DNA of 64,000 nt, taken from Chlorops oryzae (lineage: Eukaryota; Arthropoda; Insecta; Diptera; Chloropidae). Positions 1 through 12,981 of the stretch are shown here, piece after piece. The stretch spans positions 14,824,724 through 14,888,723 of the forward strand of contig CM035806.1 in the NCBI GenBank assembly GCA_020466095.1, read 5' to 3'. Each line of letters starts with the position of its first letter. The stretch's first letter is position 1. The translations under genes and the position numbers were made by a program. The notes under the pieces were generated by a model. That model was given only the letters and a program-made list of their open reading frames with translations, was not told where the DNA came from and made no database searches.

Positions 1-1273
1 TTTTTCGAATCTTTTGACTACCTTCACACTTTGGGAATCATTTTTGACCTTATAACTTTGAACTTCTCAAAGCCGCCGTGTGCTTGTGATGATTGGATAG
101 GTAGTAAGAATTCGGTTAGACCGTTTAATGTTGAGTTAAAAAAATTTTGTTGCAAATTTATGGATCATAAGAGAAAAATAATATGGCTTCATTCTTTGAA
201 ATTGATTTTTCTTTCATTTTTCTCTCGCATGATAGTCTTTTGTTCATTAAGAAGTAGAACTTTCCAGCCTCTGCCAATCAATGCATATTTTACTGCTGTT
301 CATTACTACTTAGATTGGATTTTATGGTTGGCTTAAAAATGTTTATATATATAGGTACATAGTCTGGTTTCAAGTTTGAATGTACACTGCGAAAAATTGC
401 TTATAAACGTAGAAAACGCATGCAAAATAAAAGCCCCAAAACAGGATAATTCTTCAATAACAACAATGTTCGTCCAGGTATTTTTTTTTTTGGTAGTGTT
501 CATTGCACATTTCCTTCATTCCTTTCTCTCGGTGTATGCTCTCACAACGGTCAATGTCTTAATTTCCTTGTTTAAAAGTGCCATAAATATTTTCTCACTG
601 GCGCCTAAATATTTTACTACCCAGCGGTTTTTATAACAGCTAGGTAAATAAATTTATATACATACATACACATATACTTATATTTATTTAATATACGCTT
701 TAAAATTGATCTTCAAGAAACTGTAGATATTCTTCGTAAGCAATATTTTATTTATTAAAAATGATGATTTATATGAGAATTTAATTTAATCGAATACATG
801 CAACTATGGCTTTGGATTTTTGTCACTTTTGAAGAGGATATTCTTTCTGTATTATTAACAGTAGAGGCTAAAAACGTTGAGTATATTGAAAGACATTCAT
901 TCGTTAATCACGTTCTCACATAAGAAGAAATGTTAGACCCTCAACTATCGCCCTAGTGATAATCAGCGCCCCATGAATTGAGGTCGTTTCTTAGGTATTG
1001 TTTTTGAGCGGGTTTCCAATGGTTTCGATTAATAGCTTTTGAGATCATTTTTAGCGGCATTCTTATTACTGGAGCCGGTACTAGAAGCAATATTGGAACT
1101 ATATTTTTAGCCTCTGGAATTATTTCCAAAAGTATTAGAAGTACATACATATATACATTGTATATGTATATTATTGTGGGAGTTTTGTGTTCAACTACCA
1201 CTTAAATGTAATGTTATTCGAAAGTGCCCATGACTCAGGGTGTTCAAAGTCGTGTCCTGGTTATTATTATCAA
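1..1273. other. AT-rich noncoding stretch, nothing recognised
   Basis: Open frames here are short, rich in Phe, Leu and Lys, and lack splice-site or family support. I see no transposon ends. The sequence could be intergenic or part of a large intron. Confidence 0.5.
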
Positions 1274-1459
1274 GTGCCGCCTGATTTCTCTCTCTGTTTT
1301 GCTCTCTCGCTCTCTCTCGTTCTCTATTGCTCTCCCTTGCTCTCTATTTCTCTCTCTCTCTCTCGATGTCTCTCTCGTATCTCTCTCTCTCGCTTCTCTC
1401 TCTCTCTCTCTCTCTGCTCTCTCTCTCGCTCTCTCTCTCTCGCTCTCTCTCTCTCTCGC

Positions 1460-1495
<36 letters not shown>

Positions 1496-1622
1496 GCTCT
1501 CCTCTCTCTCTCTCTCTCTCGCTCTCTCTCGCTCTCTCTCTCGCCCTCTCTCTCTCTCTCTCTCTCGATCTCTCTCGCTCTCTCTCTCTCGCCCTCTCTC
1601 TCTCGCCCTCTCTCTCTCGCCC

Positions 1623-1698
<76 letters not shown>

Positions 1699-1765
1699 CT
1701 CTCGCTCTCTCTCTTCCTCTCTCTTCCTTCTCTGCTCTCGCTTCTCGCTCTCGCTTCTCTCTCTC

Positions 1766-1817
<52 letters not shown>

Positions 1818-1844
1818 GCTCTCTCCCTCTCTACCTCCCTACCT
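1274..1844. repeat. Long CT/CTCTCG microsatellite
   Basis: About 570 bp of almost pure TC dinucleotide, with regular interruptions by CTCG and CCCTC and no A or G in long runs. The + strand is pyrimidine and the - strand purine (GAGA). It generates three overlapping Ser/Leu-rich open frames, which are artefacts. In flies GA tracts bind GAGA factor in vitro and can adopt triplex forms; whether that matters here is inference. Confidence 0.97.
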
Positions 1845-1851
1845 CAAATGT

Positions 1852-2089
1852 TAATCCTTTCACTACCGAATTGTTCTCAGATGTTCCCACAAAAATAAAA
1901 TATTTCATTCAAATTTCGTTTGTTAATATTTATCCAACTAAGTTGAATGATTGAAAGGACTTTTTCGGAACAGATGCATATTAATTTTTTTAAAATACGG
2001 GTTAACCCTTTCACTACCAAAAATTACTTCAGATGTACACGAAAAATTCCATTTTCATATTATTATCGTAATAGCAGTGAAAGGGTTAA
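1852..2089. mobile_element. Small TTAA-flanked MITE with a degenerate relative beside it
   Basis: TTAA at 2002-2005 and 2086-2089 flank an 80-bp core that begins CCCTTTCACTACC and ends GCAGTGAAAGGG, giving a terminal inverted repeat of about 10 bp. A second, more decayed copy starts at 1852 (TTAATCCTTTCACTACC) and shares the following CAGATGT stretch, but has lost its far end. TTAA target sites and CCC-type ends are typical of piggyBac-like elements. No transposase is present. Confidence 0.6.
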
Positions 2090-3280
2090 ATCCGTTCAAA
2101 AGGAAACGCAATGATAATCTAAGAAGAAAAAATTCAATATTTGGAAATTCGGAAGAATTTCCTCCTTTTCTTGCACCGCAAAGTAACCACAAATTAGCTT
2201 CATTAAAAGAACGCAGAAGTTAACTAAATAATTAAAGAAATTATTACTATTAGTATTTCTATAGGGAGCGCGTTCTCTGCCGTGCCTCCAATTTCCAAAA
2301 CGAACGCTCCAAATCAAACAAATGGACCATATTCCCTCAAAAACGAAGAACACGACGGCGACGATGATGAGAACAAAAAAAAAACCTCTATAGAAATTCC
2401 TCAACACAAATCGTTTGAATACAATGAAACGATTCAGTAAATTGTTTATATAAACCGCAATGAATTCCGTGTCGGAAGGTAACACAACAAAAAAAAAAAA
2501 ATTGAATAGAAATAATAAAATTTAAAAAAAAAAAAAAAAAATGGGACAAACATGCTAGGAACATTTGTGAAGCACAATAAAATAGTTTAGACAAACATGG
2601 ACAAGAAAAAGATCACACAGTGCAGCAAGTTCAAAAGGTATCGCGAGTGGGTAAGCGGTGCTAATTAAGGTCTCATTTTCTTAGTTTACACAGCGCGCGC
2701 AATTATGAACTCAAAAATAATTGGTCATAGTCATAGAACTCTCTCAAAAGAATCGAAGCCAAAGACTGAAAACTTAATTTTCTTTCTTTTGGGTTCGGGG
2801 GGAAAACTCGCTAGAAAGAGGAACAAAAAGTAGGAAAACAAAAAAATTGGAAAAAAAGGAGGAAAAAATCGTGAAAATTACATTATGACGAAGTGAAGCA
2901 TAGCTAAAAGTCTCATTTTGCTTTGGTTTTTGGCTTTCATCTACGGCCTACACGCGTCGTAATTACCATCAAGAAATTGCCTTTGATGTTGCTTGCTGTT
3001 GTTGTTAGTTGGTGGCGATAGTGGTGATGTTCGTGTGTTCGATGTTGCTTGTGATGTCTGTTGTTGTTGGTGGTGGTTTGCTATGTCAATGAGTCCACAA
3101 CCTTGAGACATCGAAAATCTTTGGTTTTTAGTTTTGGTAAACGCATTCGTTGCGGCATGTCATAAAACTCATGTGCTTCATATGTTCATACGCCACGTTG
3201 CGCTATGTCAGGTGAATTGTACTCTGACACTTGTCAAAATAGACTTCAAAACCGGCATTAAAAACTCATTTTGACAGCAA

Positions 3281-3311
<31 letters not shown>

Positions 3312-6300
3312 GAGGGAGGGAGGGAGACAAACGAACGGACAGACGGCCATTCGATTTCAAGGAAGGTTCTAGCATCCGTCTAACAGCGTGTTGATCGGTT
3401 TGTTATGGTTTTGTTGTTGCTCTGTCCCTACACAGTTTATTGCTCTCTTTCGCTCTCTTTGTTCCAAAAAAACAAAAAAAAAAAAAGGCGCATCTGAAAC
3501 TTAAATCGATAATCACCAAAAGGCGATTTGCGCTTAAATCTTCGGTTGCCCAAAAGTAAAATATTTTCGCACGTCACGCTCTTAAAGGTATTACGAAAAT
3601 TATTATTTCAAGAAGAATTTCTGATGAAAAAATTTTGTTAGAAATCATTATAAGCTGATTTGTCATGGTTTTTGGCGGTCGTAAGCCTTTTCCTCTTTGC
3701 AAATCCTTTCAAGTGTTTCGTATATGGGTACTACCTGCTAAGATCAAGACTATGTATTTTAATTTTATTTCTATAATAAAAAAGAAAAAAAAAATTCATT
3801 TTTCGAAGGATTTTAGGAGAGCGCATTTTGACAAGTGAAGTAAATCCGAAGAATGTTTAACATTAAAACAGAATTCAGAGAACTGAGTTCATCTCATCTA
3901 AAGTGTGCAGTGAAAACCCCCAATATTCTGATTTTTTTTTCGCATCTCACATCTATATACATATGTACCTACATATTTCCGAATTCATTGTGAAAAAAAA
4001 AGTTGAGCTGGCTGCCACGATTCCAGGTCTCCAAGATGTCCGGAATGGAAAAGAAAAACAGGGTTATACCCACACGGAATGTTATATTGCTTCTGCAAGA
4101 ATAATGTTGCAGAAATATTATAGCCATGTAAAAATTCGTAATATTGAAAAGTGACTGGAATATTGCAGCGAGTGTTGCATTTACAATATAATTAATAAAA
4201 TGTTTGGGCCTATGGCCTAAATTATTGCATATTATAATACATATACAATGTATAATGGAATATAGGCGCGACATTACACATATTGCAGCAACATTACTGC
4301 AAATAATGCAATATTGAACAGCAAATTTCCCACTAAGCTAATTTATTGAAATAAATGCGAAAATAAGCTAATAATGAATATTTGCAAGTAAAGCAAACTG
4401 CTGCAATTATTTGACAATTTCTAAATGCCGACTGAGTAATCAGTATAGATGTCAATTATGGTCCGAATGAAACCTCCAACAATTTAGTTTTGGGAAAGTT
4501 CCATTTTATTTATCGTAACATAAATTGATTTTTTGCTAGCCATAATGTAAAACCTATTTTTATTAAGCGTTCAAAATCGACCAAGTTCAAAAAAAGGGGA
4601 GTAGTCGTTCGTTCATTTCGAATGAAAAAAAGGTTATCAAGTGTATAGAACCCAAATTGGTTATTTACAAATGAGCTTAAAAATAAATGGATTTTTTATT
4701 TTAAACACAATTAAAAAATTTTAAATTATGATTGAGGTTCAGGCCATAATGGTGACAATTTTGCGTCGAATCCATTTTGTTTCATTAAAATCAGTCCAGT
4801 TGAACTGGAGAAATCGTGGCAGCCAGTTCGAAAAAAGTGGTTTCCAGATAAATGCGTTTAAAGTTTGAAGCAACGCAGATCCTGCTCGACAAAGAAGGCT
4901 ATATCCTCTAAACTATTTCGAATTTTAAAAGATCCTTTAAGCACGATATTCTCAAATATCCAAGCTATAAAAAAAATCGAAAAAAAAGGAAAAAAATTTT
5001 TGCGCAATGAGACAACCTCCTTAATCGATTGAAAAACGATAGGACGAGGTTCTCTTTAGAATGCTTTACAAAATATCGTGTATTTTCGAGTCTTCTGCAT
5101 GATTTTTGGCATGAAAGGTTTTTTGCTTGAACTGGCCACCTCCGACATCATCAAGCGATTTTGTGACGGCTCCTAAGAATCTTTGGCATTGCTCTCTTTC
5201 TGAATTGAATACAAATGAGACTTGTTTTTTTTTGTTCTAAAAATTAACACCTTTTAGAGCTGACTCAGATAGAGGTTGTCTTTACAAAAAAAAAAAAAAA
5301 AATTGTTCTCTCAACGTTCTAGGAATTCCGTAAAGGAGTATCCATCACGCTCGCTCGCCTTAAATATATCACGTATCATCTTCGGTACCTTTTCGACCCT
5401 TATCTTTGCGTCATAATTAAAATGCAACGCAGCACAGCACACTTCTCGTTTTCGTACTGAAATTTTCACCTGCTTCAATTCAATTAAATAATACCTTTTA
5501 ATTCCTTTCAAACAAGAATTTTCTCTTCTGGTTTTTTTTTTTTATTTATTTTTTATTTTTTATTTTTCTATTTCAATAATCCTTTGGCTCCTCAAAAAGA
5601 AATCACTCAAATGTGACAAATTATAATTCAGCTGTCTGTCAAGAAAATTTTCATATCGAGAGTGACACATCCTTTTCCATACTAACATTTTAGCTGTCAT
5701 AATGCTTCGAAAGAAAACAAAAAAAAATAAATAAAAAGAAAGAAAAAACAAAAACCAAAGAGCGTACCCTCCTGTCACTACACTTTTCCAAAAAAATGAA
5801 AACATTTTCCGATGTTTATCTTATCATTAAATGTATCCCACAAAGAAAAAACAAAAAAAAAAAATTAAATAAAAATATTAAGAAAATTCCATTTCATTGT
5901 AAATAATTTCATTAGAACTTCTCATTGGGAAATGTTCTCAATTCTTTCGTGAGCTCAATTTTCCTCTTGTGATCATCATTTATGGTCAGTGAGTAACTTG
6001 TCAGAACTTGTGACGCATTTTTATCGTTAAGCAGAGATCTTTTCATATTTCAGTGATACTTTTGACATTTTTTTTTTTTTTTTTGTGTTTTGTTTTGTTT
6101 CATTTCGTTTTTTTTTTCCCATTCTTTTTTGATTGATATTGCTGCTTCAAGCGAAGCTCAACTTTTGAGCTCAATTTTTTGGTTTAAGTGCGCAACAAAA
6201 GCTGCTGTCAACATGTTCCCGTGTTCGATATCAGAATTCATGGAATGTTGCACAAGAATTCATGCAGCAATTGTTTACAAATTAACTGATTCATTCAGCT

Positions 6301-8942
6301 TCGGCAACTTTGCGCAACCAAAAACTTGTCACTGAACTGTCAAAATTTATATGAAAATATCCGATGGGAAATGTTGCAAAGGCATTTTAAAGTGCTATAA
6401 TTTATACATTTTTCAAAATATGCATGAAATAATTCAGTTAATTCTATATTTCGAGAGAAAGTTTTTCAAGCGGATGTATTTTGCATATAAATCTTCAAAT
6501 TTTGATAACAGTCTCAGGTTTTCGGCAGGATATAAACGATTGATCCTGTTTTATTCTGGAAAAGAAATAATTATTTTCTGACAAATGATTTTTCAATATG
6601 TTTAGAGTTTCGCACTTTGAATTCTAGTATGAGAAAACAATTGAATCATTAATGCTCTGAACGATTGGGCCACATATTCGATAGCAAATTTTTTTTCAAT
6701 GATTTCAGAGTCCTTAGCAGGCCCATCATAATTCGCTCCGATCGCGTCTTAATTTTAAACATTCATTTTATGCCAAATCGAGATTCATTCTTCAAAACGG
6801 TTTTTGATAATTCGATCAAACTTTCAAAATAAGAAACAGTCTAATGTACATGTGTATGTAAAAGTCTTGAGAGCGTTTGAGAGAACTGCAACATCTTAAC
6901 TAATGGTCTCCTTCGTTTTTTTGTTTACTAAAATTTCGTCTTTGGTTTGATTCCTATGTATAATTTTAAGGGCACTTCGATGGGGAAACAGCGAATAGCT
7001 GAGAGAATCGCAATCTCTTTAGTCTCTGCTATGCGCACACTCTTTGGCCTCTGGACATCTAAGTTTCTCATAGTAAAAAGTCTTAACAAACATTAAAGTA
7101 GTGCAAACGAAAAAGTACCATTCCCACATATTATTTATAATTTCTTAATTTTTTTTTTTTTCTTTTATTTCATAAAACAACTCAAACGGAAATGAGTATA
7201 TCACTTTCATGGTCTCAATACAAATTTAAACGTAACAATAGAAAATTGAGCCTATTAAGAGCAAGAAAAAATACGAATAAAAACCCTTTTGAAAAAAAAA
7301 GCCCAAAACATAAATGCAATTTAAAGAAAAGCCTCAACATCATTTTCCAAATTCCAAAACACAAATTAAAAGCAAATGGAAAAAAGACACACTGCCACTT
7401 TTGAAAAGCACGAAAAATTTTCACACAGAAAATTTCAACAAAAACCAAAAAAAAAAAAAAAATTAACAAATATGTTGGCGGCAGTGCGGTTAGCCCCAAA
7501 AAAGAGAAAAAATTAATTGCTTCATTACCAGAGCACTGCGAAAGGAGGAAGGAGGGAGGATGCAACGGTGTCGAAGCAGCAAAAGCGAAAGAGCCAGACC
7601 CAACCATGACTCGAAACGAACGGAACGCGCTCCCATCCAATGATGGAAACCACTGGCAATTTAATAAATTACTAAACTACTTAAAAATGTTTTTCAAAAT
7701 ATCTTACCGAACAGAAAAGCAATAAAAAACAAGAGCAAAAAAAAAAAAAACAAATCGAATTAATAGCGAGAAACCTCATGAAAGTGATAGACAGGCAAAC
7801 AATGTAGATTTGACAGTAGGCTAATTGAATCGTTCTCGCCGCGTGTATGTACGCATGATTGTATGTCATTTTCTCTCTGAGTGTATGCGTGTGTGTGTGC
7901 TTGTGTATGCGTTTTTGTATAAAGTGGACTTAGTAAAATGTTTTAAATTGGAGAACGTCGCGTATCGTCAGGAATTTAAAAAATTTTTCCAATCATCTTA
8001 ATGGAGCCGATGAAGTGGAGGACGACGATAAAATGAAAGCATTGCATATTATTTCGGGTGTATCGGTCTCCGTCTCGGTCTGTCGGTTGAAAGTTTATTG
8101 TAAAATGCTGATTATATTATGACGAAGTTTTCCCCCATAGTTTCGGTGTATTTTGAGTCTCTGTGTATTCCGTTCAAAACATCAGAGATCCTGACACGCG
8201 CTGCTGTTGTCAAAAAGTTTAAGTAACTTGAAGAAGTTTTGTTTTGTATTGCGTCGCATTTTCACATTTAAGTACGATGTCATCGGGAAAGTGCTTCGAG
8301 AATGTTATAAAAGTAAAAGTGTGTCAAAGAATTTTTGACAAGGGATATTTGCGATTTTACAGCTTGTTCGGTGTCTTGTTGTTGTTCTTGTTTTTTTTCT
8401 TCAGTATCCTGAAATTGAATGAATGAGGAGGCCAACGACAAGGAGGCCCCGTTGTGTGAATTACGCTGGCTGTTAAAGTTTTATTTTAGCCAGTAATGGA
8501 CAAAGGTGTGTGCTTTAACCCTAACGAGAAAGAAACAATTGGAATGAAAATTGGGCTTTTGAGAGTGGTAATGAATTGGGTACAGACTGATTGCTAGTTT
8601 CCGAGTTGTGAGAGATAAAGAAGAGTCATTTTGAAAGCTAAATGAGTTATATGGATCAAATTTAGTTTGGAGATGATTCTTGAGTGCTGGATAGTGAAGA
8701 CACTCGAGAGGGATATAGGAAAAAAAAAAAAAAAAAAAAAACATGATCAAACGACTTCATAACCTCACTAGTTCAGAGTCTAAGCGCCTTTGAGAACAAG
8801 ACCAAAAATGTTACGCTACAAAAAAAAAAAAAAACAGCCCGATTCTAAATGAATATAAACTCCAGAATTTTACTCGAAAAGTATTTTCACCGCGGAAAAA
8901 GGAATAACTTTTTAAGCGTCGGTGCGGAGGTTTCTTCAGGAT
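2090..8942. other. Long noncoding stretch with simple repeats
   Basis: No gene model can be supported across almost 7 kb. It holds many A and T runs, GTT/GTG trinucleotide-rich sequence near 2995-3080 and a GACA run at 3279-3310. Around 4040-4335 there is an AT-rich patch with repeated ATTGCAG/CTGCAAT motifs that could be an old element, but it has no clear ends. A 66-codon frame on the - strand (5311-5511) looks mildly coding but has no ATG or splice support. Confidence 0.5.
3279..3326. repeat. GACA tetranucleotide microsatellite
   Basis: Eight or so GACA units followed by GAGG-rich sequence. Similar (GTCT/GACA) tracts recur at 31683-31704 and 45418-45475. Confidence 0.9.
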
Positions 8943-9640
8943 CACCTAAAGGGTGACACACTTAGGCTCCACATGATACCAAGAAAAATGGGAAAACAAA
9001 GAAAAACAGAAACAGAAAAACCGACACAATTAACTTCTACGCCCGAGCATGCACCGAGAGAAATAACAACAGTTAAATCAACTACTTAGAACACTTAAAG
9101 TAAGAGTGGTCAAATAAACTGTACTCCGCGTTAAATGCACTGAAAAAAACAGTCAAATTAACAGTTGAAAAACAGTTACTTTTTATGTTCAAATTCGCTT
9201 TCGTTCACTTAGACGTATAAGTTCGCATTCTGATCAACCGTCTCCGGAGGTTTCGATAGCTCAGTGGCTTTAAACTGTGAATTGACAGTCGTGAGCTTCG
9301 GGGTTCTATCCCTGCTGGCGGCGGGAATTTTTCTGAATTTTTTTTTTAATTACAGTTTTTTTTTTGTTCAGAGTGTAGTTGTTTTGGAAAGACAAAAATT
9401 TTCTCCTAAATTTTTAAGGTTTTAATTTATTTAATTTTTTTTTAATGGTTCATTTTCAAGCAAAAATTTTTGGGAGTGAAACAATTCCTTAAGCACGTTC
9501 CCCAAAACTTGAAACTCGGTAATTTTAACCTACTTTTTCAGTTAATATAACTACCTTTTTCTCTCGGTGTAGCCTCTCGCATCGTAAGTTGGCATTTCAA
9601 CTAACTACGCCATGTTGGCAGGATCGCCTCTTAATCAATT
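8943..9640 (-). mobile_element. tRNA-derived SINE split by a later insertion
   Basis: On the - strand a SINE head with A-box-like TGGCGTAGTTAG (9601-9612) and the stretch CCAACTTACGATGCGAGAGGC runs to 9570. The SINE body then resumes at 9051 and continues to its tail near 8943, ending GTGTCACCCTTTAGGTG. The 518 bp between the two parts is foreign (see 9052-9569). The parts align with uninterrupted copies at 43932-44119 and 46764-46950, which prove they were once joined. There is no functional tRNA fold, so this is a SINE relic and not a tRNA gene. Confidence 0.8.
9052..9569. mobile_element. 518-bp element with CACCGAGAGAAA ends, inserted in a SINE
   Basis: Perfect 12-bp inverted ends: CACCGAGAGAAA at 9052-9063 and its reverse complement at 9558-9569. 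It interrupts the SINE of 8943-9640. The interior repeats AACAGT/TTAA motifs and holds its own degenerate tRNA-like segment at about 9250-9325 on the + strand (TAGCTCAGTGG as A box, GGTTCTATCCC as B box). No coding capacity and no clear target duplication. Confidence 0.7.
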
Positions 9641-10979
9641 TGAGAAATAAGTGGGGTAAAATAACCCCCCTCTTAATCCTTCATTAAAAACCCACCGATT
9701 ATGATTTCAAGATGTATCTAAGTATAAACTATAATGCCTTAAAAGATTTCTAACTCAAAGATTTTCGATTTTCAATTTTTTTTTTATTAGAACTTTTCGT
9801 GCTCCGACGTACTCACTTCCCTTTATTCAAATTATCAAATATATATTATATATATATAATTTATTCTTAACCTTTTTTTTTTATAGATATTAATTAATTT
9901 TTATTCCATATCTGGTTGCCTGGTTTGTGACTAGTTTCCACGGTCCGGGAATTTTCTTAAACTACGATTTTGATTGAAATTGCGCTAAATATTCACGAGA
10001 ATTTCTGCGCTGTTGGAAACCAAGCCTTATGTATGTACTATTCTGGAGTTCCTACAATATTTTTTATAAATTTTTTTTAAAGCTCTCATTTTCCATAACG
10101 GTCCCGAAAGTGCTGCTCCAGTTTTCCATCTAGGGTAATGTATTGTCGGTCACGCCAAAAGAAAAAAAATGAAATACCGGTTATATTTGCAAGGAATTTG
10201 ACGGCTTAAATTTAAGCCGCCTCTTGATGACTTCATTTAAGAGGGAGAGAAAAAAATCCGAAATTTTGTAACGCTCGATTCAACCATGAGCACGATTAAA
10301 ATCCATTTTTATACGCTTTCATCAAAAAGAACTTCATTTCTTTTCGTAAAAGAATATTTAATTATTTTGTTCCACACATTCCCATTCTTATCGGAGGACG
10401 GTGGCAATCCAATCACCGGTTCACAGTTCAAATCCAGATTTTCGAGGTTTTTTTTTTTTTTATTCATATTTTTTGTTGTTGTCTTTTGAAAATATAGTAA
10501 AACAATTGAACGCTTTACTAAAAATTAGCACCTCCATGCTAATTAGTTTTTCAGTCTAGTCTAGTCGAGACGAGTCGAGTCGAGTCTAGTCTCGACTGGT
10601 TGGTTGGTCTCGCCTGAGTTGCTAAATTCTCTCGTTTTTACTGCCTTTTGAAGCCAGGCCGCTGTTTCCGATTTTTTCTTGTGTTCCACGCCGCAATGTG
10701 TAAATATGTAAATATGAAAAAACCCATTCGGTTCTAGGCAAAGCAAATCGTTCGCCATAAGATAGCATGTACATAAACCCGAAAATCTGAACCTTTTGAT
10801 GTGGTGATGTAATGGTTTGCTTCTTTAGGCCCTATGGCTCTGTGGCTCTTAAATGTTTGGTGGGCAGACGTTAATGATTCTTCGATTTTCATTTCTTGAG
10901 TTGAAATTTTTAATTCATTTTCGAGTTTCTGTTTCCATTTAGAAGAGGAAGAAAAAAAGAAAACCCAAAATAAGAATTA
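9641..10979. other. AT-rich noncoding stretch
   Basis: No gene seen. A short run of TCGAG/TCTAG pentamers occupies about 10555-10600; otherwise homopolymer-rich unique sequence. Confidence 0.5.
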
Positions 10980-11107
10980 AAAAAAAAAAAACAAAACAAA
11001 AAAAAAACAAAAAACAAAAAAAAAAAACAAAAAAACAAAAAAAACAAAAAACAAAAAAACAAAAACAAAAAAAAACAAAAAAAAAACACAAGAAAACAAA
11101 AAAACAG
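10980..11107. repeat. A-rich low-complexity tract (A5-8C)n
   Basis: Runs of A broken by single C. It directly precedes the LINE remnant at 11108. The Phe/Cys-rich frames on the opposite strand are artefacts of this tract. Confidence 0.9.
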
Positions 11108-11345
11108 TATGGACACGTCCTGAAGAGCAAATGAGGAGACTTTGGCAAAGAAAGGCTACGCACTGGAAATCCAAGGTTGCAGAAAACGGGGGCGTCCGAA
11201 ACAGCGCTGGATGGACACAATAAAATGGGACCTAGAGGCTGTAGGACTTACCTCGGATGATGCAACCGACAGAACAAAATGGAGGAACTGGTCGCGTTTT
11301 GCGGACCCCGGGATAGTTAAGCACGCAAGAAGAAGAAGAAGTAAA
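11108..11345 (+). mobile_element. 3' end of a LINE (reverse transcriptase tail), frameshifted
   Basis: The frame from 11142 encodes a basic C-terminal tail, KRGRPKQRWMDTIKWDLEA, followed by a DATDRTKWRNWSR stretch. This type of segment follows the reverse transcriptase in RTE-like and related non-LTR elements. Just upstream, a YGHVL motif at 11109-11123 lies in another frame, so there is a one-base insertion near 11124. The copy ends in (GAA)n at 11327-11340, a plausible 3' tail. A second copy of the same 3' end is at 27832-28045 on the other strand. Severely 5'-truncated and dead. The exact clade is uncertain. Confidence 0.8.
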
Positions 11346-11691
11346 ACAAGAAAAAAACCAAAACAAAAACGAACAAAACAAAAAAAAACCTACAAAAAAA
11401 ACGAAGAGGAAAGCCTTCTTTATGCTTAGTGTATTTCGCCTACTTGGGGAAGGATTCAGAAAAGAACTTCCAACACTTTTATTAATTAGCCTTGAGTTTT
11501 TTTTTTTGTTTTTTTTTTTAATTCCCTTCATCATTTATTAAACTCGCTTCCTTCTGATTTCATTTGAGTTCGATGCTGACAAAAAAAAAATATATATATA
11601 TTTTAAAAAAATAAATAAAATTGTTGGGAATTTTTTTCTTGAAAATTTTTAGAATCCTGAACCCGAATTAGAATTAAAGAGAAAAGGAATC
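11346..11691. promoter_or_regulatory. Upstream region of the RSPH1-like gene
   Basis: A/T-rich with no clear TATA box. A pyrimidine-rich stretch ending in AG at 11651-11652 just upstream of the start codon resembles a splice acceptor, so the 5' UTR may contain an intron. An in-frame stop at 11650-11652 rules out a longer contiguous N-terminus. Confidence 0.3.
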
Positions 11692-12877
11692 ATGTCGGAA
11701 TCAGTTATATCCGAGATAGAACATTCCGGATACGAAGAGGAGGACGAGCATTGGAATTTGGGGGTAATAATTTGGTCCATTTTTAATTTTTTTTTTTTTT
11801 CATTTATCAATTTTTTTCTAAAATTTATTTTGCTTTCGGTTGTGCTCGGTTGGACTCGCGTAATCCTCGCAGAAATACATCGGCGGTCGCAATAAGAAAG
11901 GCGAACGCCATGGACGTGGATGGGCAATACTTCCGAATGGCGATCAGTATGATGGGCAATATCGTCACGGGCTTCGTCATGGCATAGGATTGTATGTTTT
12001 CAAAGGTGGTGCACGTTACTATGGCAAATATCGTTGTGGTAAGACATTGACGATAGTAGCAGCCCAATTATTATTGTAAAAATTATTTGTTGAAGGCAAT
12101 CGCTCCGGACGCGGTATATTCATATATCCGGATGGTAGTATTTACGAGGGACAATGGCGTCATAATTTGAAGCATGGCAAGGGACGTTATATGTATGCCA
12201 ATGGTCATACGTACACTGGCGATTGGTATAAGGGCCTGCGTCATGGTATCGGTATCTATACAATGCCGTCCGAGGAGAATTTCTGTGTAATACGCTACAA
12301 AGGTACGTGGCAATATGGTGAACGTATTGGACCTTTCGAAGTATACTTCGGCGATGATGAATGTGCGACCATATTGCACGGCTATTGGGATGTTCATTAT
12401 CCGCGCGGTCCGGCCGTATTCAATTTCCGACAATGTTACATTCTATCCGGCTTCTTCAATTTACCCGATCGTTTTGATAAATTCGCATTGGCACAAATGA
12501 CACGTTACCATGAGGAGTCCGGATTCGGTGAGGATCTCGATGACGCCGATTCCGATTATATTGATAAGACTCTGCCGACCCTGTGGTATGCTCAGGATAT
12601 TTCCATATACGATTATTCGTTTTTACCACAAGAACCAGTACCGCTACCATTATCCGATTCGGAAATATCCGTTTGTTCGCTATCCGAAACTACACCGCAA
12701 TTGTCGTCGCGCGAGACAATCTACCAGATTTGCGAGGAGGAAGGCGAAGGTGAACTGAATCCCGACGAGGAATGCGAGATCTGCGAATGCAGCATGAGCG
12801 AATGTCCAACGGAAAGCCTGACGGACACATGCCCGACTCAATGCGAAATAAATATCGTTGAACCGAACAAGTGCTGA
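11692..12877 (+). CDS. Rsph1: MORN-repeat radial spoke head 1 (RSPH1-like) protein
   Basis: Three exons: 11692-11763, 11873-12038 and 12096-12877, with GT..AG introns of 109 and 57 bp. Joined, they encode about 339 residues. Six MORN repeats (YxGxxxxGxxxGxG type) run from about residue 26 to 165, with repeat starts at [35 protein letters not shown] and YKGTW. The order and the acidic start ([11 protein letters not shown], then EEEDE) match vertebrate RSPH1 closely; the human protein is about 309 residues. RSPH1 is part of the radial spoke head of motile-cilium and sperm-flagellum axonemes, so in a fly the expected site is testis. The C-terminal third is acidic and ends in a Cys-rich tail ([11 protein letters not shown]). 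The start is the first ATG after an in-frame stop. In a fly this single-copy gene should be intact, and it is. Family assignment is firm; the orthologue call is inference. Confidence 0.92.
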
Positions 12878-12981
12878 GCGCGAAGTGAAACTTATTTCCT
12901 GTCCAATTTTTGTATTTTCTTTTTAGACTTTGTATTTGGGAAAAATATGTTTTTTTTATTTTATTTTATATTTTTTTTTCA

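Noticed and set aside
1187..1954. Three overlapping open frames rich in Ser and Leu
   Set aside because: They are translations of the CT microsatellite in different frames; no start context, splice sites or domains.
5311..5511. 66-codon - strand frame with mildly protein-like sequence
   Set aside because: Opens only at TTG, no ATG, no convincing splice acceptor, no recognised family.
10910..11220. Phe/Cys-rich frames on the - strand
   Set aside because: Produced by the A-rich (A5-8C)n tract.
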